Source: Harmothoe impar
Lineage: Eukaryota; Annelida; Polychaeta; Phyllodocida; Polynoidae
NCBI GenBank assembly: GCA_947462335.1
Contig: OX381705.1
Span: forward strand, 43,104,175-43,168,174
Reading direction: 5' to 3'
DNA: 64,000 bases
This document shows, one piece after another, positions 1-11,090 of the stretch (positions are counted from its first letter, which is position 1; each line of letters opens with the position of its first letter). Made by a program: the position numbers and the translations under genes. The notes beneath the pieces were generated by a model that made no database searches, was not told where the DNA came from, and worked only from the letters and a program-made list of their open reading frames with translations.

Positions 1-128
1 CTGATTTTATTCAGGCCGGTCAGAGCTGGCACCCGGTCAGAGCTGGCACCCGGTCAGAGCTGGCACCCAGTCAGAGCTGGCACCCGGTCAGAGACAAAAA
101 CATTGGCCCAAGGTCGTGAGACACAGCC
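1..128. mobile_element. Right end of a foldback element with minisatellite arms (copy A)
   Basis: Four to five 17-bp units of the type GGTCAGAGCTGGCACCC run from 18 to about 90, followed by GAGACAAAAACATTGGCCC and the terminal motif GTGAGACACAGCC. The same arrangement forms the right arm of the complete element at 8316-8609, so this is one arm of that family; the other arm lies outside the window. Confidence 0.7.
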
Positions 129-234
129 CTCAGTCTGCCATGTCAATGAGGGACATGGGGAACTAAAACAAGTTATTCCCGTCTATAGAGGTTCTGATTC
201 TGTCACCATCACATTAGCGGATCCAGGGGGTTGC

Positions 235-435
235 CTGACGGGCCTTGCCCCCCCCCCCCCCCCCAAAAAAAAAAAAAAAAAGGGGAAAAAAATAGGAAGA
301 AGAGAAAAGAAAAGAAAAGAAAAGAAAAATCGCCTATCTCGTCATCCGTCACCTCTCTCGTTGTCACGTCACCTCTCTCGTCGTCACGTCGCCTATCTCG
401 TCGTCACGTCACCTATCTCGTCGTCACATCTGTAC
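235..435. repeat. Homopolymer runs and short tandem repeat
   Basis: A C run followed by an A run (about 249-281) and an AAAAG-rich stretch lead into a degenerate tandem repeat of about 20 bp built on TCGTCACGTCACCTATC (about 335-430). The open frames across it are repeat artefacts. Confidence 0.7.
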
Positions 436-453
436 TAAAAACATTTTTAAAAA

Positions 454-525
454 GTACCCCCCGGAATTGAACCCTGGCCTCAGGCATGGGAGGCATACAC
501 GCTCACCACTATACCACAGTGTCGC
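454..525 (-). other. tRNA-Gly-like sequence (SINE head or tRNA pseudogene)
   Basis: On the minus strand the sequence has an A-box-like TGGTATAGTGGTGAGC, a CTCCCAT anticodon-loop-like segment and a B-box-like GGGTTCAATTCC, in the order and spacing of a glycine tRNA. The two acceptor arms do not pair well, so it is unlikely to be a working tRNA gene. A tRNA-derived SINE head is the more likely reading. Confidence 0.55.
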
Positions 526-561
526 ATGCTGACATATTTAAAAATATGCATTATATACTAG

Positions 562-800
562 TGCGTGTCGCCTCTCTCATCATGTCGCCTCTCTCATCAT
601 GTCGCCTCTCTCATCATGTCCTTGTGTATGTCACCTCTCTCGCCATGTCCTCGTGTATGTCACCTCTCTCGCCATGTCCTCGTGTATGTCACCTCTCTCG
701 CCATGTCCTCGTGTATGTCACCTCTCTCGCCATGTCCTCGTGTATGTCACCTCTCTCGCCATGTCCTCGTGTATGTCACCTCTCTCGCCATGTCGCCTAT
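562..800. repeat. Two adjacent minisatellites (17-bp and 29-bp units)
   Basis: Three copies of a 17-bp unit (GTCGCCTCTCTCATCAT) at about 567-618 pass into about six copies of a 29-bp unit containing GTGTATGTCACCTCTCTCG (about 616-795); the CACCTC element recurs at 632, 661 and 690. The two units share CCTCTCTC, so one probably arose from the other. Long open frames on both strands here come from the periodicity. Confidence 0.85.
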
Positions 801-825
801 CTCCCCGTTTCCTCGTGCGAATAAC

Positions 826-2347
826 GGCCCTTATATGCACGAGATCCTCGTGCGAATATCGCTGGCGTTTGTTACACGAGTGCCAATTCTCTCTGTTATT
901 ACTCCTGTTGATCGATAGGATAGTAGTGAACCTCACAACCACACTAAGATTTCTACCATATCATATTATCAGTCTGATAAGCAGAATTACTGAACATGCT
1001 TTGCAGTATAGGCTTTGTATCGCCTTATGATGTTTTCTTTATTACCCATGCTGATAATCACAGGGAGAAAATATGTAAAGAAGTAAGTTGTTTTGTTCTT
1101 CTCCTCTCTAAATATAACCATTCACATTCAATTAGCTTCAAACTTCGTGGCCTGCACTTCTGGGGTACTATTGATTACTTTGAGAAACAGTCGATTGTAA
1201 GAGTTCCATCTCCTCTGTGTGGCTCCAGGTACATAGTGCGGGAGGTACCCACACACTCCCATGCAGACTCGAGTGGGTTTCATTGATTGGCCAGGTGCAA
1301 AGGTGTGTGTCCAGGCTTGCCCTGGAGTCTGTAGATCGATGGCAGTGTTCAATAGTTATGCTGCCTAGCGGGGGGAAGTGCAGGTGTCCCCTCATCCACC
1401 CCGTCTGACCCCAATGACCTTCAAGACCACCAGCCTTCAGCGCCATTACCCACATACCCCCTGCCTCCCTCACCCGTTAGCCTTCAACTCATCTATTCTA
1501 AGCACACACTGTCGGTTTTCTACATATATAATATATTCCTTTATATGCGATAGTAGACAGTGCAATAGTTGCCCACACGGATATAAAAAAATGATTCAGT
1601 AAAAAACATCTTTATCTGTTTTTGGATTTAGTTCTACCTACAGCCTCATCAACTTATTAGCACCAGCAGGTAGTGTGTGTGTGGTGTCTTATTAAAGCCG
1701 TTAAGGCCCATCTCCTGTCCATGAACATAATATGTACCCAGCACTTGGCCTGACTCTCTTTGGTGCATGCACTACGCCAATGGTGCCCTGGAATGCTGGC
1801 AATATTGCATATTACGCACATTCGTTACACAGATCAACCGTAAGCATGTGCTCAGGTAGTATGGGGGTTCTGCATTGTTAACCGGAGATTACTGGGATGA
1901 TACACTGATGTAACGTTATAACAAGCCCCATCCATGATGGTTCCATAACATGATATGCTCAGCCTTGCTTAACAACTCTATATTTGATTGTTATTTCTTC
2001 TCTCGGTTGCTTTCTCAGATAGATGTTTTTGGGAGGGTAATGCACATAATATTCAGCACCGTAACCAGATTCCCCACCTACTCTGTAACAAAACATGGTT
2101 AGAATGGCCCCGTCTCTCAATACAGACCCCCGTAATGTGACCGTTGTACAAATGACGTCACCAGCTAGGGGGTGCATGGGGAGGGTTGATCTTTGGTTTT
2201 AGTGACGAATCGTGACCTGGACCAAATATTTAGAATTTGTGTTGGCCAACTTGCCAGAAATAGTATCACGGGTGGCGGGGGGGGGGGATCTTGAAAAGGT
2301 CCCAACATATTTGACGTCATTTGTGAACGTTCCATAGCCGATCCCAG
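826..2347. other. No gene recognised
   Basis: Mixed-composition sequence with a moderately GC-rich patch at about 1200-1470 that holds short open frames on both strands. None has convincing splice sites plus protein-like content. A G run lies at about 2275-2287. Confidence 0.4.
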
Positions 2348-2579
2348 GCTCCATCACAAGCTGACCTTAATTCCCTACTTGAAAGTGACACACAAAGACT
2401 CTCTGACCTCTACACCAACAACGGGATCTTTGAAGCAGTAAACAAGGCTGGGAACTGCACCGCCATCCACCTCTCCCGGCTCATCTTACTTCAGCCATAC
2501 CCCCCTCCAGATCCCCTACTGCCTCCCCCAGCGTACATCTCCAAAGAGACTGTTGCAAGCTGGACTGAGCATTTGGCAG
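2348..2579 (+). CDS. Candidate internal coding exon of an unidentified gene
   Basis: The stretch opens after an acceptor-like CCCAG and ends at a GCAG/GTGTTT donor-like site. It is open in one frame for 77 codons without an ATG. The translation looks like real protein: it begins APSQADLNSLLESD, has a proline-rich middle (QPYPPPDPLLPPPAYIS) and ends SWTEHLAG. Starting in phase 0 it would leave phase 1 at the donor. The acceptor has a weak pyrimidine tract, and no other exon of the same gene could be linked with confidence. It could also be a decayed fragment. I do not recognise the family. Confidence 0.35.
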
Positions 2580-4436
2580 GTGTTTGGCTCATTGCCACAG
2601 CTTGAGAGTTACCCATGCATGGTTGATTGTTTTATCTAGTCACATCACATGTGCTAACCGGGTGTACATCTCATCGTATGGTATACATCATATTATGTTC
2701 GGCTACCCTGAATTCCTCCGAACGATTGCAATTAATTCATATTCCTAACAGATTATAGTCTATATCGCCCCCATTACTGTCACTGAGTGTCTCTCTCTCT
2801 CTTGCTTTTCCAATTCCCTTTCATACCCTTTTCAAGGATCACTACTGAGGGAACTATAATATTATGTAGTCTTTTGGTAGGAATATGCTAAGTGTATATG
2901 AAATAGCAAGACTGAAAAGAAAACAAACTAGTATACATGATATGCTTGTACTTATAACGTTTGATGTCGCCTACCCAAAGGACACACCCTTCCTGACATT
3001 AAACACAGTGCTGCTATCAAAACCGCCCCTACTCCCAGACTTGTCTCCCTGTGTGTCTGAAACGGAGGGAAGGGTAGGGGAGGTTGGGGAGTGTAGGGGG
3101 ATATGATATACATGGAGATGGCGTCAAGTGACAGTCTGTTTACACTGGCGACCCTATGGATGCTCTCAAGGGCAGAACATGAGACTACAATACCAGGTAG
3201 AAGTGTGCACTCGTTGAAAGCACAGTTTGCTATGAAATGAATAAAATTGGTACAGTATGATGTACACTGGCGTATACCTATATATAGAGAGTGTTGCACA
3301 ATCATCCTTATGGCCCCACTAGATGCTGAAGGTGATTTTCGGATGCATACTTTCTAAGCGAGGAATCCAGGGGTATACGTGAATACTTGCTTCGAGTCTA
3401 GTAGAAATGTGTAGTTGTCTTGCTCATTTAACACATTCAAATGAGAACTCTTATTAATTTCCAAATTGTGAGAGGATCTGTTCTTAATTACATATTCTAC
3501 TATTAAATGGCCTATAGGCCAATTGGTTTTATCATAGGAAGGAAAATGCATCTATTTTTAGGGGAGAATTTACATATGGTATAGTAGGGCAATCTAGTGC
3601 CCAAAACTACCAGTCAGCTGGCCCTGTCTAAATCCAATCTCTTTCCAAATAGGGCTGCCCACTTTGCAACCAAACTGCACTCAAATTGCATGGTCAGCCC
3701 CCCTTGGACCCATTCCAGAGACCTGTGACCAAAACTTATCTGGTCGATCTTGCCGGTTAGGGTTTGCAACCTGGTTGGGCCCTGGCTGAAACCCTTCAAT
3801 GCCCAAGTGAAAACTGAGTTGGCCCCATGTGGGCTTGCTACTATAGGGATATATAGATCTACACTATATTAACCATAGCCTCCATATCGTCTACAAGCGC
3901 AGACCAGCATGCTAAGCACTAGGCAGTGTCCCTGCTCCAGGGAACGAAGATGAAACGCTAGTGTTAATGAGATAATTTGATTGATCCCTTCCTCCTTCTG
4001 CCGCCGAGGAGGCCCAACATGGACGATGTATAGCTGCTTCTCATGCCACCACTCCAGTCGGATTAATTCCGGGTGTAGGCCCAAGTCCACAGGGAGAGGG
4101 GAGGGAGGGGAGGGTGGTTTTGGTTTTGGCGTCGGTCATGGGGCTGGTTGCATGGTGGCTGCTATATGAGTAACTCAAGAGTAACTCAGTAACACCACCC
4201 GGTCAGCACTGGATTGCGACGATCGATTTGCCACTGAGAAAATCGAACCCACTTATAGAGTTGGTCTACAATATATGCCAGGTCCTCCTTTATACAGCCC
4301 CTTCAACACAGATTCGTCAACATTTCACCAGCATTATATTCTTCCCCTATGATTTACCAAATAGTCTCTTTAGACAACAATTTGGGAGAATACAATGATA
4401 GATATTGATTAAGGGTTTAATTAGAGATAAATGGTG
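2580..4436. other. No gene recognised
   Basis: AT-rich sequence with scattered short open frames on both strands, including a minus-strand frame at 3869-4131 that is described among the rejected items. No repeat family with clear ends was seen. Confidence 0.4.
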
Positions 4437-4761
4437 CACCTACACTGATAATAAAACCTATAGTCAGTACTGACTATACCATCATATTTTGACCCCCGTA
4501 GTCAGGACACTATACAACTTAGTCACATATTAGTCATAAAGATAGTCAGTAGTGACTATATGTGGATCACACAAATTGATGATGTCACAGGAATGTGTGC
4601 ACAGGAAACAGTTAGGATTCAAATTTGAATGGTCCATGGACTTCAGGTAGGCACATCCTCTGCTAAACCACTGTTCTATGGATATCCCTGCTTGTTATAT
4701 GTTATGTTACATACATGGACAGTGTATGTCTAGACTGACAGAGCATGATAGGCCTACACAG

Positions 4762-5222
4762 GAGCCTGTCACCTGCTCTGACTTATCCTAGCCTGTCCCC
4801 TGGCCTGTCTTATCCTAGCTTGTCCCCTGGCCTGCCTTATCCTAGCCTGTCCCCTGCCCTGCCTTATCCTAGCCTGTCCCCTGCCCTGCCTCATCCTAGG
4901 CTGTCCCTGCCCTATCCTAGCATGTCCCCTGCCCTGCCTTATCCTAGCCTGTCCCTGCCCTGTTTTATCCTGGCCTGTCACCTGCCCTGCCTTATCCTAG
5001 CTTGTCCCCTGGCCTGCCTTATCCTAGCCTGTCACCTGCCCTGCCTTATCCTAGCTTGTCCCCTGGCCTGCCTTATCCTAGCCTGTCACCTGCCCTGCCT
5101 TATCCTAGCCTGTCCCCTGCCCTATCCTAGCATGTCTCCTGCCCTGCCTTATCCTAGACTGTCCCTGCCCTGCTTTATCCTGGCTGTCACTTGCCCTGCC
5201 TTATCCTAGCCTGTCACCTGCC
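4762..5222. repeat. ~26-bp minisatellite, left block
   Basis: Tandem units of the type CTTATCCTAGCCTGTCCCCT with CTGCC spacers repeat about 18 times with single-base and small-indel variation. The long open frames on both strands are products of the repeat. The array resumes at 6432 after an insertion. Confidence 0.9.
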
Positions 5223-5392
5223 CTCCCAGTGAACAAAGAACGTTTTTTAACATTCTAAAACATTACAATGTGGGGGTGGGGGGTTCTCTACTATGGGTGC
5301 CAATAAGAAAATTTGTGGTTTGACGGCCATTTTGTAGTTGCTATATGCAAATTTTTAATTTCTAAAAAAAATCCAAGAAAATGTCATTGCAC

Positions 5393-5459
5393 TTGCGGTG
5401 ATAGAACCCCAGACCTTCTGATTATAAGGCAGCCATGATAACCACCACACTACTGCGTC
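5393..5459 (-). other. tRNA-Val-like sequence (SINE head)
   Basis: The minus strand contains AGTGTGGTGGTTATCA (A-box-like), a CAGAAGGTC segment as in valine tRNAs and a B-box-like GGGTTCTATC. The anticodon loop reads CTTATAA and the acceptor stem is poor. A tRNA-derived SINE head is the best reading. Confidence 0.5.
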
Positions 5460-5544
5460 TGGTGGTACATCATGCAGCTTGTCATATATTGTTCTTGAAA
5501 TATCTTACCTTGGCTTTCTGTTTAACGGGTAAACTGGCATATTA

Positions 5545-5652
5545 GGGACCTTTAGCAAACCCGACCTAGCTCATTTAACGCAGACGTATCCTATCCTTTC
5601 ACCACTGCTATGTCTGCGTTTAATGAGCTTTTACATGGTTGCTAAAGGTCCC
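5545..5652. mobile_element. Small foldback MITE with TA target site
   Basis: Inverted ends GGGACCTTTAGCAA flanked by TA, with a second inverted block (AGCTCATTTAACGCAGAC against its complement) closer to the centre, give a ~108-bp hairpin-forming element. A second copy of the same family is nested in the element at 48216-48625. Confidence 0.75.
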
Positions 5653-6065
5653 TAATATGTCAGTATATAAAATATTATTTAATAAGACTTTTTATTGATA
5701 TGTAGACGTTCAAAAATGAACTAGCCCTACTGTGGCTCCAGAGGGGTAAAAAGCGACCTGGCAACCTGGGCTGTTTTCCAGGTGACCTGGTGACCTGGTA
5801 CAACAATTTAAGCGACCTGGAGACTTTTGGAAATATATGTCTATAGCAAAAATGGTCTAAAAAAGCGACTTTGTGACCTGAGGCCTGTAATTTCGGCGAC
5901 TTTCTGACCTGAGGGGGGACCCCTCTGCGCGCCCTACTATAAGGAGTTTTTTTTCATCATTTATAATTTTATTATGTAAAACTAATTTTGCAAACGACCC
6001 CCTACTTTTTTCTTTGTATCTTTTGGATCCTTCAGTAAGTGTTATAAGTGCCAATTACTAAGTAA

Positions 6066-6137
6066 TGACGCCATGGCTGAGTGGTCTAGGCGCTTGTCTA
6101 TGTGTCCTACCTTCACAGGTTCGAATCCCTTAAGAAC
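6066..6137 (+). other. tRNA-Leu/Ser-like sequence (SINE head)
   Basis: GCCATGGCTGAGTGGTCTAG resembles the D-arm and A box of leucine or serine tRNAs, and CACAGGTTCGAATCCC is a B box. The long variable arm expected for these tRNAs is missing and the acceptor arms do not match, so this is a tRNA-derived fragment. Confidence 0.5.
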
Positions 6138-6431
6138 TCCCATTTTCCCAAAGTGAATTGACCATACTAATAGGAGGGTTTTCCGTTACAATTTTATAAC
6201 GTAAAATAACTTTTTAAAACGTTATTATCAGTCAAAATCCATTGTATAGAAACGTAAAATAACGTTACAATAAGGTTGTACATTCAAACGTTTTGGTACA
6301 ACATGAATATACATGAATTGGAGTCAACGAATTTGCGTTAAATAACATTATATTACCGTTTTTTTCAAACGTTTTCCACACCTCCAGGAAACGTTTTCTA
6401 AACGTTATATAACGTGTTCTTGTTTACTGGG

Positions 6432-7975
6432 CTGTTTTATCCTAGCCTGTCACCTACTCTGCCTTATCCTAGCTTGTCCCCTGCCCTGCCTTATCCTTGC
6501 CTGTCCCCTGCCCTGCCTCATCCTAGCCTGTCCCTGCCCTGCCCTGCCCTATCCTACTAGCCTGGCCCCTGCCCTGCCTTATCCTAGCCTGTCCCATGCC
6601 CTGCCTCATACTAGCCTGTCCCCTGCACTGCTTTATCCTAGCCTGTCACCTACTCTGCCTTATCCTAGCTTGTCCCCTGGCCTGCCTTATTTAGCCTGTC
6701 CCCTGCCCTGCCTCATCCTAGCCTGTCCCTGCCCTGCCCTTCCCTATCCTACTAGCCTGGCCCCTGCCCTGCCTTATCCTAGCTTGTCCCCTGTCCTGCC
6801 TTATCCTAGCTTGTCCCCTGGCCTGCCTTGACCTAGCTTGTCCCCTGCCCTGCCTTATCCTAGCCTGTCATCTGCCTTGCCTTATCCTAGCCTGTCCCCT
6901 ACCCTGCTTTATCCTGGCCTGTCACCTGCCCTGCCTTATCCTAGCTTGTCCCCTGGCCTGCCTTATTTAGCCTGTCCCCTGCCCTGCCTCATCCTAGCCT
7001 GTCCCTGCCCTGCCCTGCCCTATCCTACTAGCCTGGCCCCTGCCCTGCCTTATCCTAGCTTGTCCCCTGTCCTGCCTTATCCTAGCTTGTCCCCTGGCCT
7101 GCCTTGACCTAGCTTGTCCCCTGCCCTGCCTTATCCTAGCCTGTCATCTGCCTTGCCTTATCCTAGCCTGTCCCCTACCCTGCTTTATCCTGGCCTGTCA
7201 CCTGCCCTGCCTTATCCTAGCTTGTCCCCTGCCCTGCCTTATCCTTGCCTGTCCCCTGCCCTGCCTCATCCTAGCCTGTCCCTGCCCTGCCCTGCCCTAT
7301 CCTACTAGCCTGGCCCCTGCCCTGCCTTATCCTAGCTTGTCCCCTGTCCTGCCTTATCCTAGCTTGTCCCCTGGCCTGCCTTGACCTAGCTTGTCCCCTG
7401 CCCTGCCTTATCCTAGCCTGTCATCTGCCTTGCCTTATCCTAGCCTGTCCCCTGCCCTGCTTTATCCTGGCCTGTCACCTGCCCTGCCTTATCCTAGCTT
7501 GTCCCCGGCCTGCCTTATCCTGGCCTGTCACCTGCTCTGCCGTTATCCTAGCCTGTCCCCTGCCTTGCCTTATCCTAGCTTGTCCCCTGCCCTGCCTCAT
7601 CCTAGCCTGTCCCTGCCCTGCCCTGCCCTATCCTACTAGCCTGTCCCCTGCCCTGCCTTATCCTAGTTTGTCCCCTGTCCTGCCTTATCCTAGCTTGTCC
7701 CCTGCCCTGCCCTATCCTAGCCTGTTCCCTGCCCAGCCTCATCCTAGCCTGTCCCCCGCCCTGCCTTATCCTAGCTTGTCCCCTGGCCTGCCTTATCCTG
7801 GCCTGTCACCTGCTCTGTCGTTATCCTAGCCTGTCCCCTGCCTTGCCTTATCCTAGCTTGTCCCCTGGCCTGCCTTATTTAGCCTGTCCCCTGCCCTGCC
7901 TCATCTTAGCCTGTCCCTGCCCTGCCCTATCCACTAGCCTGTCCCCTGCCCTGCCTTTTCCTAGCCATGTCTACC
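6432..7975. repeat. ~26-bp minisatellite, right block
   Basis: This continues the left block with the same CTTATCCTAGC / TGTCCCCTG units. A higher-order period is visible: a block of about 275 bp starting near 6840 recurs near 7115 and 7390, with the same variant units in the same order. That shows recent amplification of multi-unit segments. Confidence 0.85.
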
Positions 7976-8315
7976 CTGCTGAACCTTGACCTGCCTTCAG
8001 TACTTAAGTTTCCCTTATTCTTCATGATTGACTATATCTATTAGTCATGGTAACTACTTTAGACCATGAAACCATTAAATTCATAGTCACTTGACTATAT
8101 AGCCCAAATCAGCCGATTTAATGGCTGACTATAGGTTGACTATATGACTAACTTACTATAGACATAGGTGACTAACTTGGTATAGTCGTTTTTGCTACAT
8201 TCATGTGACTATAGAAATGTAGTCCGTAGTGACTAACATTTCCAGGTCCATTATTATCAGTGTAGCACCAGTGCAGACCAGCATAGTATATCATATAGAT
8301 CGACGGACCGGTGAT

Positions 8316-8609
8316 GGCTGTGTCTCACGACCTTGGGCCAATGTTTTTGTCTCTGACTGGGTGCCGTCTCTGACTGGGTGCCGTCTCTGACCGGGTGCCG
8401 TCTCTGACCTGGTGTCAAAATTTAATTCAATTTAATTTTTAACCTATAGTCATATGTAATTATAATTAGCCTCCTGCTGTTGGAAGAAGATAACTAAACT
8501 CCCAAAGTAGCATCCAGTCAGAGACGGCACCCGGTCAGAGACGGCACCTGGTCAGAGACGGCACCCAGTCAGAGACAAAAACATTAGCCCAAGGTCGTGA
8601 GACACAACC
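8316..8609. mobile_element. Complete foldback element (copy B)
   Basis: Long inverted arms start GGCTGTGTCTCACGACC and end with its near-complement. Each arm contains three to four ~16-bp units (TCTCTGACTGGGTGCCG) and they enclose an AT-rich centre. TGAT flanks both sides (8312-8315 and 8610-8613), suggesting a 4-bp target duplication. There is no coding capacity. Confidence 0.8.
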
Positions 8610-8613
8610 TGAT

Positions 8614-10558
8614 ATGCAGTGACCAGATCAATCAACCAGCGAGGTTCAGTCCCGAACGGGGACACCCGATTTTATGTTGACGGGTGTGTGGCTGGACCTA
8701 TAACAACAGGGAAATATTGCCCCATAAAATTTGTCCTACATGCGAGTTATGGTAAATAACCTGTGATAAAACGTACCTTTGTGACTGGAGGAAAGCATGG
8801 ACATTTGGGAGACAGTTTGGGTATTTCGGCTAAACTAGACCCTTGTTGCAGTGGGATTTAGTTTTAGTTGAAACGGCAGTATAGGGGGATTCTGTGGAAA
8901 ATGCCCAATACGCAGACTTGTATATGCCCCCCCCCCCCCCCCCCCAATGCAACACTGATACACCTAGTGTAAAGGTCGCGGCACATGCCAATACAAACTT
9001 GGCATTGTCATTTACATGGTTATGTCGTGTATAGATCTACTAGTTGACCGTGGCCAAGAGTTGGTCGTTCTGTGTGTAGGGACTTATCATGCCAAGTCAA
9101 GGGCTAGCTACAAGTGGAATAATTTCCTCTATAATTCACAGTTCACTGTTCAACCTACCGGTACGTCCCATAATCCATACTCTCCGCTGCCACCTATTAG
9201 GCTGTTAGATGCAAGATTGATATATCATTATGATAGATAGTATCATAACTTCATATTTTCTATCCATGTACATTTGTAATATTAAGTCTGAACCGGCAGT
9301 TTTAACCTCCAAACAGCTTCCTGCTTACCTTGGGTTCACGATCATATGTTATTAGCTATACATGTCCGGACCTGCTCGCTATAATTGTATATATACATAC
9401 GATGGGCATGGTCGTCAATAGCTCCATTAACCTTATGTACTACAAGTACCAGACATTAAGCTGGAACATTAAATATCTAAATCCCCCACACCAAAATGTC
9501 CCGCGTCCAGTACATACCCCTTTCGTCACCATACAGGGGCCGAGCGAGCCGGGGTAATACAGGACACCGTCCGAGATTCTACTCGATCAATGGGTGATAA
9601 ATGATGCAGGAAGTGTGTGAAAAACCAGGTCGACATGGATGCTTTATCACTGGTGCACAGGGCCCATGGAACCGCTTAATATATACAATTACCTAAAGTC
9701 ACCGATAGGGGGCACCAGCCATACCGCCCACAACACTATACTATGCATGCAACCAGCACTTCCCCAGTACCACAGGGACGACAATGTGCATACATTTTTA
9801 AATGGTTGCCCTGGTGGGGAGCAAACTGGCTCACTACAGTTAAACCTGTGATACATGGACATCCAGAGTATTATATTTGAATGTAAAGAAAGCTGTCTAT
9901 AGCTCTAGAATATAGTAAACGCACCTAGGTATCAACAGTTGTGGCTATGAACCCGTCTACGCCAAAGCACAAAGTGCCCGCACTCTGGCACACGCTAACA
10001 CTCCACAGATCTTTTAATTCCGTTCGTAATTTTATCTCCGATTGGATATTGTAGACCCCCAGGGTACCTCAATAGCATCATAATCATTTGTAACAGTCCT
10101 AAGGCAATATACACAGAATTATTCAACTGATATATAAAAACGACCCGACCCTGTGGATATCATAACCCATTCCGTAGCCACCATCTGGGTAGTAGTAGTA
10201 TATAATTATAAACGTCACGTTTCAGATGGGGGTCGCAGCATTTCATTTGTATAGCGGGTAACAGTATGCGGTGGCACATGGAAGTTGGCTTTGCAATAGA
10301 GGGACACGTTTGGCAACACATAGGTTTACCACTGTACTTCATAAATCGCACAACTTGTTCTCATAAACCCGTGATAAAGAAAGCAAGGTAGCCCTTCAGC
10401 CCACATTGAGGGTACTATAGCTGGGCTAATTTTTCGAGGAAGATCGTCACATATGTATAGTGGCATACATAGCAGTATGTTGTAGTACCTGTTACAATAG
10501 ATAGTTCAAGGTAAATTAATATGATTAAGTTGAGCCTTTATCATACCACGTCCACGGT
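8614..10558. other. No gene recognised
   Basis: AT-rich sequence with a C run (about 8930-8945) and only short open frames. The longest plus-strand frame (9016-9240) has no splice signals or recognisable domain. Confidence 0.4.
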
Positions 10559-10730
10559 AAGGCCCATTTTCCATTAGCCGATTTGAACGTGCTGTCGGCC
10601 GCTTATCGACAGGGAGGGCCATAACAACTACACTACACGTACATAGTGTACCACCAGTGGTTTGTTGTGGGTCTACCTGCCTATTAGCAGCCGGCAGCAT
10701 GTCCAAATCGGCAAATGGAAAATACATCTT
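10559..10730. mobile_element. MITE-like inverted repeat
   Basis: The left arm, beginning AAGGCCCATTTTCCATTAGC, is complementary at about 80% over ~36 bp to the right arm ending GGAAAATACATCTT. The minus-strand ORF over this segment is incidental. Confidence 0.55.
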
Positions 10731-10886
10731 AACCGGTTTTTCACCTGTTGGATAGGAACATATTTTCCTAAAACCCTCAGGCAAACTGATAATCAAAAGC
10801 ATCACGAATAGAAGGGAGCCGACATGTGTGTATTAAAATGAAAAGATAATCGCCATACCCATAGGCCCCCTAGTCAATACTATTAG

Positions 10887-11067
10887 TATAGCTGGGGCTC
10901 CACTAACCGATTTTCTGGTCCATTCTCACGAATGTAAATCTGTCAGATCATGGTAACATAGATGATCAGATGTTAGGGATTGTTTATATTTGCATTCTTG
11001 TTTGGGTCCGATTTGTGAGAATAGGGCCGATCTGACAACAAAATCGGGTAGTGGAGTCCCAGCTATA
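10887..11067. mobile_element. MITE with 25-bp inverted ends
   Basis: AGCTGGGGCTCCACTAACCG at the left is matched by its near-complement at the right, and both ends are flanked by TATA. A second inverted block (CATTCTCACGAATG / TTTGTGAGAATAG) lies further in. Confidence 0.7.
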
Positions 11068-11090
11068 AACACGTGCTGCCTGTATGTGGA

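Larger units (their letters stand above)
5225..6431. mobile_element. 1.2-kb element inserted in the minisatellite
   Basis: The ends are CCCAGTGAACAAAGAACGTT and, inverted, CCCAGTAAACAAGAACACGT. The dinucleotide CT flanks both sides, and joining the flanks restores a normal minisatellite unit (GCCCTGTTTTATCC, as at about 4950). The terminal regions are rich in AACGTT. It carries a nested foldback (5545-5652), two tRNA-like sequences and a short GCGACCTGG-type repeat (about 5750-5900). Related elements lie at 34751-34896 and 48216-48625. Confidence 0.75.
4440..8265. mobile_element. 3.8-kb inverted-repeat element filled with minisatellite
   Basis: Perfect 15-bp inverted ends CTACACTGATAATAA (4440-4454 and 8251-8265) are flanked by the 3-bp direct repeat CAC (4437-4439 and 8266-8268); a TA duplication around CACTG ends is the other possible reading. 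Inside both ends are subterminal repeats of the type TTAGTCAC and CTATAGTCA. The centre is a ~26-bp minisatellite interrupted by a second element at 5225-6431. No transposase frame exists, so the element is non-autonomous. Superfamily is uncertain (a TA-duplicating Tc1-like or a 3-bp-duplicating type). Confidence 0.75.

Noticed and set aside
486..1030. Overlapping open frames of 74-143 codons on both strands
   Set aside because: They run through the 17-bp and 29-bp tandem repeats and have repetitive SPLSPCPRVCHLS-type translations.
3869..4131. Minus-strand open stretch with a proline-rich start and LEWWHEKQLYIVHVG
   Set aside because: The content is protein-like, but the frame opens directly after a stop codon with no ATG and no possible acceptor before the protein-like part. 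It may be a broken gene fragment.
4745..5209. Open frame of 154 codons on the plus strand
   Set aside because: It translates the ~26-bp minisatellite; length and composition follow from the repeat period. The same applies to frames at 6838-7639.
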